Shown: piece after piece, positions 4,681 through 8,142 of the stretch | Position numbering within the stretch: position 1 is the stretch's first letter | Layout of the letters: each line of letters starts with the position of its first letter | DNA from: Minisyncoccota bacterium | GTDB lineage: Bacteria > Patescibacteriota > Minisyncoccia > UBA6257 > 1-14-0-10-40-38 | Reading direction: 5' to 3' | Length of the DNA: 8,142 nucleotides | Assembly: GCA_020052135.1 (NCBI GenBank) | Contig: JAGVPS010000078.1 | Location: forward strand, 1-8,142 | Notes under the pieces: model-generated | Databases searched by the model: none | Told to the model about the DNA's origin: nothing | Seen by the model: only the letters and a program-made list of their open reading frames with translations | Made by a program: the position numbers and the translations under genes

Positions 4681-5763
4681 ATGTCTTTCCTTTCTTCATT
4701 CAATTCCGTCATCGGAAAAAAACCCTCTCTGGCAATTGATATTGGAACCACCTCTTTGAAGATCGTGGACATCACGCGATCGAGTAAGGGCCTTGAGCTC
4801 AGAAATTATGCCATTCTTGAGGATCTCGGATATCTTGAGCGGGCAAATGAAGCAGTCCAGACGAGTAGCTTGAAAATTTCTGAGGACAAACTTAGCCGGT
4901 ATCTCGCGCTCATGCTTGAGCGCGGTCATTTTAGCGGACGAGACGCGGTTGCCTCAGTGCCACCCTTCAGCGCGTTTTCCACGCTCCTTGAGTTGCCGGT
5001 CGCAACTGACACAGAAGTAAGAAAGGTTATCGAGCTTCAGGCGAAGCAATATATCCCGCTTCCGCTTTCCGCGGTCACCATTGACTGGATCAAGGTAGGG
5101 GAACGGCGTGATTCTTCGGGAACTATGAAAACACAAGTGATGCTTGCGGCGATTCCCAATGAGCAGATTGCAACCTATCGGAGAGCATTTAAAAAAATCG
5201 GGCTCGAACTGCATTCTGTTGAAATTGAGGGTATGAGCATTGCCCGGGCGCTCACGAGAGGGTCTGCAGAGACTACGCTTATCATAGATATTGGCTCTCG
5301 TTCGACCGGCTTAGCAATCGCGCGGTCGGGTTTCTTGTATTTCAGCGGGCAGACGGATTTTTCAGGTGGTTCGCTCACGCAAACTATTGCACGAGGCTTA
5401 AACATCAGCGATGAGCGAGCCGAAGACTTGAAGCGGGCGCGAGGACTTTCCGGCTTTGGTGGGGAACATGAGTTATCCACACTGATTGAACCTATATTGG
5501 ATGTTATAATGAGCGAGGGGAAGAGGATAATTTCGAGCTACGAGAACGCCTATCAGGATAAGGTAAAGGCCGTTCTTGTTGCTGGTGGAGGAGCAAATCT
5601 GCCGGGCATCGTAGAGTATTTTAGTAAATACTTTGCCCTTCCGTCTGAAAAAGGAAATCCTTTCACGCAAATAAAAATGCCAGCGGGTCTTGATCCCGTC
5701 ACAGCAAGCACCGGACCTCTCCTCGCTGTTGCATTGGGACTTGGTATGAAAGAGCTCATTTAA
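4681..5763 (+). CDS. pilM: PilM, actin-like type IV pilus assembly ATPase
   Basis: A 360-residue cytoplasmic, FtsA/actin-fold protein that sits under the inner membrane and binds the N-terminal tail of PilN, linking the pilus platform to the motor. The nucleotide-binding motifs are in order: phosphate-1 LAIDIGTTSLKIVDI (17-31), phosphate-2 LIIDIGSRSTGLAI (200-213) and the adenosine motif AVLVAGGGANLPG (297-309). The block KVIELQAKQYIPLPL (115-129) is typical of PilM. The length is normal. It is the first gene of the pilus cluster, 18 bp before pilN. No Shine-Dalgarno is seen. The ATG at 4681 is supported because the actin fold begins within 20 residues. Confidence is high from motifs and from the pilN, pilO and pilB neighbours. 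Confidence 0.94.
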   Translation: MSFLSSFNSVIGKKPSLAIDIGTTSLKIVDITRSSKGLELRNYAILEDLGYLERANEAVQTSSLKISEDKLSRYLALMLERGHFSGRDAVASVPPFSAFSTLLELPVATDTEVRKVIELQAKQYIPLPLSAVTIDWIKVGERRDSSGTMKTQVMLAAIPNEQIATYRRAFKKIGLELHSVEIEGMSIARALTRGSAETTLIIDIGSRSTGLAIARSGFLYFSGQTDFSGGSLTQTIARGLNISDERAEDLKRARGLSGFGGEHELSTLIEPILDVIMSEGKRIISSYENAYQDKVKAVLVAGGGANLPGIVEYFSKYFALPSEKGNPFTQIKMPAGLDPVTASTGPLLAVALGLGMKELI

Positions 5764-5781
5764 AAACCCATCTTACAAACT

Positions 5782-6339
5782 ATGCCCGATCAACGTTTAT
5801 CAAACGCCATGAATCAACTGCCTCGGGAATCCGTGCCGGGCGGCGGCGGCGCGTGGAAACTGCTCTATTTCATGAGCTTTGTTTTCTTGGTTTTCCTTTT
5901 GACATACGTGGGACTTGCATTTGGATATAAAAACTTCTTAGAGGCGCGCATTGATACCACAACGAAAAAACTTGAAACGCTTGCGGCAACTGATCCAACG
6001 CTCGGAAAGCAGGATGAGTTTTTGGCATTTCAAACCCAGCTTATTAATTTAAAAAATGTTTTGGATACGCACTCGAGCTCTTCGAAAATATTAAAATTGC
6101 TTGAAGCTCATACAAACACCCGCGTGCAATATACAAATCTCACGTTTTCAGTTCCCGATCGGAGAGTTGAGGTGCAGGGTATAGCGCCGACATACGATAT
6201 TCTCGCGGAACAGCTCCAAGCGTTTGCAAACATGAAAGAGCTTACGCGATACGAAATGGGAAACGCCCGCATTAAAGAAGGAGGGGCGGTGAACTTCTCA
6301 GCCAATTTATTTTTGAATGCCGCTTCTTTAGGCTTATGA
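5782..6339 (+). CDS. pilN: PilN-like type IV pilus inner-membrane protein
   Basis: A 185-residue bitopic protein. The cytoplasmic N-terminus contains MNQLPRE (10-16), resembling the INLLPxR motif by which PilN docks into PilM. A Gly-rich linker (GGGG at 20-23) leads to one membrane segment at about 26-48 (LLYFMSFVFLVFLLTYVGLA). A heptad-like helix (50-100) and a C-terminal ferredoxin-like domain follow, with SKILKLLEAHTNTRVQYTNL (81-100) and VEVQGIAPTYDILAEQLQAF (109-128), the usual PilN pattern. It is expected to dimerise with PilO in the periplasm-equivalent space. It starts 18 bp after pilM and overlaps pilO by 4 bp (ATGA). Sequence divergence is high, so automated tools may call it hypothetical; position and topology make PilN the best reading. 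Confidence 0.85.
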   Translation: MPDQRLSNAMNQLPRESVPGGGGAWKLLYFMSFVFLVFLLTYVGLAFGYKNFLEARIDTTTKKLETLAATDPTLGKQDEFLAFQTQLINLKNVLDTHSSSSKILKLLEAHTNTRVQYTNLTFSVPDRRVEVQGIAPTYDILAEQLQAFANMKELTRYEMGNARIKEGGAVNFSANLFLNAASLGL

Positions 6340-6908
6340 AAGATTCTTCAAAACGGCTCTTTGGACTACTTGCCAGCCTTGCGCTTCTTGCTGGATCGTT
6401 TTTCGTATTTGTTTCATTTATCCGCCCGGAGTACGCGCGGATAAATCAGTTGCGCGGAGATCTTGCGAGCAAGGAGGAAACGTATGAAAATCAAAGTAAG
6501 ATCATTGACGAAGTAAAAAGCCTCTTGGAACAATATGAGAGTATTTCAGGTCTCAGGGAAGCGGTATCTCGGGCTATTCCCAATGAAGAGGATTATGCGA
6601 CAGCCATAAACCAGATTGGATCGCTCGCCCGCGTTTCCGGGCTTTTTCTAGAGAGCATAGAGCCTCACCTCGTAACGCCAAAAGGAACAACATCGCTGTC
6701 AACGCAAACCTCGTCGCTTCCGGTCTTGCGGACGCTCCAGATGAATCTGAAGCTGGTGGGGCCATACGATGCATTTAAAACATTTCTTGAGCGGATTGAA
6801 ACGAATATCCGAGTCATGGATACGGCAAGCATCACGATTCTCCCGAGCGCTTCCGCAAACAATTATGCGTATACCGTGGTCGTTAAAGCGTATTATCAAT
6901 CGTTATGA
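6336..6908 (+). CDS. pilO: PilO-like type IV pilus inner-membrane protein
   Basis: A 190-residue bitopic protein: short basic N-terminus, one membrane helix at about 8-29 (LFGLLASLALLAGSFFVFVS), then a coiled-coil (35-75, rich in E, K, L) and a ferredoxin-like C-terminal domain. That domain contains IPNEEDYATAINQIGSLARV (81-100), LVGPYDAFKTFLERIETNIR (140-159) and a closing strand near 178-187, the standard PilO pattern. It pairs with PilN to form the alignment platform between PilM and the outer parts of the machine. Its ATG overlaps the pilN stop by 4 bp, so it is translationally coupled. A 118-bp AT-rich gap follows before the next gene. Confidence 0.87.
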   Translation: MKDSSKRLFGLLASLALLAGSFFVFVSFIRPEYARINQLRGDLASKEETYENQSKIIDEVKSLLEQYESISGLREAVSRAIPNEEDYATAINQIGSLARVSGLFLESIEPHLVTPKGTTSLSTQTSSLPVLRTLQMNLKLVGPYDAFKTFLERIETNIRVMDTASITILPSASANNYAYTVVVKAYYQSL

Positions 6909-7026
6909 TAATGCAAAATATAAATATCAAAATGAAAAATGACAGTTTAAAAATTAAAAATGTTCTGAATGAAATGAAGAGCTACTATAATTTTACACTT
7001 TGATTTTTTAACTTTGAATTTTTATT
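6909..7026. repeat. AT-rich imperfect inverted-repeat spacer inside the pil operon
   Basis: This 118-bp spacer breaks an otherwise tight operon. Its left half (about 6929-6962, poly-A runs with AAAATG and TTTAAAAATTAAAAATG) and the reverse complement of its right half (about 6989-7020) have similar sequence, so it could fold into a long, loose hairpin. I recall similar AT-rich intergenic pieces as common in Parcubacteria, but cannot show other copies here. Confidence 0.35.
6963..6991 (+). promoter_or_regulatory. Possible internal promoter before the PilP-position gene
   Basis: A perfect TATAAT (6986-6991) lies 35 bp before the ATG at 7027. With a 17-bp spacer, TTCTGA (6963-6968) would be a weak -35 box. 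In such AT-rich DNA a chance match is quite possible. Confidence 0.3.
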
Positions 7027-7320
7027 ATGGCTATCGTTTTTGAACAACCAAAGAAGAAAATAAACTGGTTTGGCATTATAACCGGGGTCTTTAGCGTGGT
7101 TTTTTTGGCTTCGCTCGTGTATTACCTCTTTTTTGCCCCGACTCCAAAGATTGAAACAGTGCTCCCTGATGCCTTGAAAAAGACAAACCAAATTTCAAAT
7201 CTCCAATTTATTGATCCATCGCCGGTTTTGTCGAGTCCCGAGTTTAAATCCTTGAAGCTCTATGTTGGCCCGCCCGGAACGGGCATACTGGGTCGGGCAA
7301 ATCCTTTCCTTCCAGCATGA
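7027..7320 (+). CDS. Small membrane protein in the PilP position of the pilus operon
   Basis: A 97-residue protein: a short Lys-rich cytoplasmic N-terminus (1-13), one membrane helix at about 14-37 (WFGIITGVFSVVFLASLVYY), a Pro-containing linker, and a short external domain ending in LGRANPFLPA (88-97). The GRxNPF tail is a pattern I recall from small CPR pilus-cluster proteins and resembles the NPF-type segments of PilP-like proteins. Classical PilP is a lipoprotein with a C-terminal beta domain that meets the secretin. Here there is no lipobox and no room for that domain, which fits a single-membrane cell with no secretin. The pilB ATG overlaps its stop by 4 bp (ATGA at 7317-7320), so the two are coupled. 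Function as a platform accessory is inferred. Confidence 0.7.
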   Translation: MAIVFEQPKKKINWFGIITGVFSVVFLASLVYYLFFAPTPKIETVLPDALKKTNQISNLQFIDPSPVLSSPEFKSLKLYVGPPGTGILGRANPFLPA

Positions 7321-8142
7321 AGAACCAGGTGCTTTTCAACGCGCTTGTTTCCGCTAATCTGGTGAAGCGGGAAGAGGGCGAAAAATTACTCACAGAAGCA
7401 AACGACACACAAAAAAACTTAGAGGATATCATCCTGGGGCGAAATCTGCTTTCTGAGATTGACCTTGCAAAACTCAAAGCAAGCGTTCTTAAAATTCCAT
7501 ACAAAAAAATTGATCCCGAAACAATCACCGAAGATTTGTTTCGGCTCATCCCGCGCGAAACGATGCAAAGTTATCGCATGGTGCCTTTGTCGCGCGATAA
7601 AAATTTGCTGGTCGTTGGCATGGCTGATCCCGACAATGTTTCCGCAGAGGAAGCATTGCGTTTCTTGGCAAAACAAGCGCGGGTTACGCTCGGCGTCTAT
7701 GTGGTCACTCAGTCGGATGTCACGCTTGCCCTAAAGCGCTTTTCACCCTTTGGCGAAGAAATCCAAGCAGCAGTAAAGTCCATTGCTTCAAAGAGCGGGG
7801 ACAATCTCTCATTCTCCCAGAGACTCGTGAAGCTTGACGAGGGGCTTGCTTCAAGCACGAGTGATGCGCCCATCATCCGTATTATCGCTTCACTTTTAAA
7901 AGAAGCGGTAGCGAGCCGTGCCTCTGATATTCACATTGAACCACAGCGGGATAAAACACGCGTCCGTTTCCGCATTGAAGGAGATTTAGAGGAATATTCT
8001 GCGCTTCCGCCCGAACTTTCACAATCGATGGTTGCGCGGGTAAAAGTGCTTTCGAATATGCGACTTGATGAAACGCGCATTCCTCAGGACGGGCGCTTCC
8101 GCACGGTTATTTTTGAAAAAGAAATTGATTTTATAAAAAACT
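7317..8142 (+). CDS. pilB: PilB/GspE-type pilus extension ATPase, 3' partial
   Basis: The window ends inside this gene: 275 codons are visible and no stop is reached. It encodes the secretion-type hexameric ATPase that drives pilus polymerisation from the cytoplasmic side. Visible parts in order are as follows. An N-terminal GspE-II/MshEN-like domain (about 1-140) includes LVVGMADPDNVSAEEALRFL (98-117). Next comes the start of the N2 region with APIIRIIASLLKEAVASRAS (184-203), then SDIHIEP (203-209). Then come RVRFRIEGDLEE (215-226; most relatives have RIDG) and ETRIPQDGRF (252-261), diagnostic for this family. Walker A, Asp box and Walker B lie beyond the edge, so activity cannot be judged. 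The start ATG at 7317 overlaps the preceding stop and has no Shine-Dalgarno, so coupled translation is likely. The family is certain; PilB rather than GspE by pilMNO context. Confidence 0.93.
   Translation, partial: MKNQVLFNALVSANLVKREEGEKLLTEANDTQKNLEDIILGRNLLSEIDLAKLKASVLKIPYKKIDPETITEDLFRLIPRETMQSYRMVPLSRDKNLLVVGMADPDNVSAEEALRFLAKQARVTLGVYVVTQSDVTLALKRFSPFGEEIQAAVKSIASKSGDNLSFSQRLVKLDEGLASSTSDAPIIRIIASLLKEAVASRASDIHIEPQRDKTRVRFRIEGDLEEYSALPPELSQSMVARVKVLSNMRLDETRIPQDGRFRTVIFEKEIDFIKN

Noticed and set aside
7459..7734. Plus-strand open frame inside pilB
   Set aside because: It is an out-of-frame shadow of the pilB coding sequence, which is continuous from 7317 to the window end.

Overview
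The window looks like a chromosome segment from a Candidate Phyla Radiation bacterium (Patescibacteria), most likely the Parcubacteria side. I base this on three things seen here. There is a cysteine-rich zinc-ribbon protein of a type I recall mainly from CPR genomes. There is a minimal type IV pilus locus of the CPR layout. Almost every start codon lacks a Shine-Dalgarno sequence. The lineage is an inference; no rRNA or tRNA is present to confirm it.

Layout. (1) 1-1718, + strand: a large Cys-rich, zinc-ribbon protein, cut by the left window edge. A single-base frameshift at 1430-1434 separates it from its last ~95 residues. (2) 1786-2371, + strand: an AT-rich, overlapping two-gene pair, a 68-aa DUF5678-like protein and a 131-aa single-domain retropepsin-like aspartic protease. 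(3) 2380-2615: the GC-richer N-terminal remnant of a branched-chain amino acid-type ABC ATPase (LivG-like). It is broken near its start by what looks like loss of one copy of a 10-bp direct repeat, and it is truncated at the 3' end. (4) 2653-3603: an apparently complete 951-bp IS481-like element with imperfect inverted repeats and a 7-bp target duplication. Its transposase has Gly where the catalytic Glu belongs, and its start codon lies in a long inverted repeat. (5) 3621-3660: a perfect 40-bp palindrome beside the insertion site. (6) 3821-4534, - strand: comF, with its own terminator and a recognisable promoter. (7) 4681-8142, + strand: pilM, pilN, pilO, a small PilP-position membrane protein, and pilB/gspE running off the right edge.

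How the genes relate. pilM-pilN-pilO-(small protein)-pilB form a type IV pilus inner-membrane platform and motor operon: PilN/PilO overlap by 4 bp, and the small gene and pilB overlap by 4 bp. comF, divergently placed across a 146-bp intergenic region, links the locus to natural transformation, so a DNA-uptake pilus is a reasonable inference. The left half (1719-3620) is an accessory patch with a protease module, a dead ABC fragment, an IS and hairpin-forming DNA.

Best candidates for something new are the DUF5678/retropepsin pair, the leader-ORF plus hairpin arrangement controlling the transposase start, and the small GRxNPF-tailed protein standing where PilP would be.
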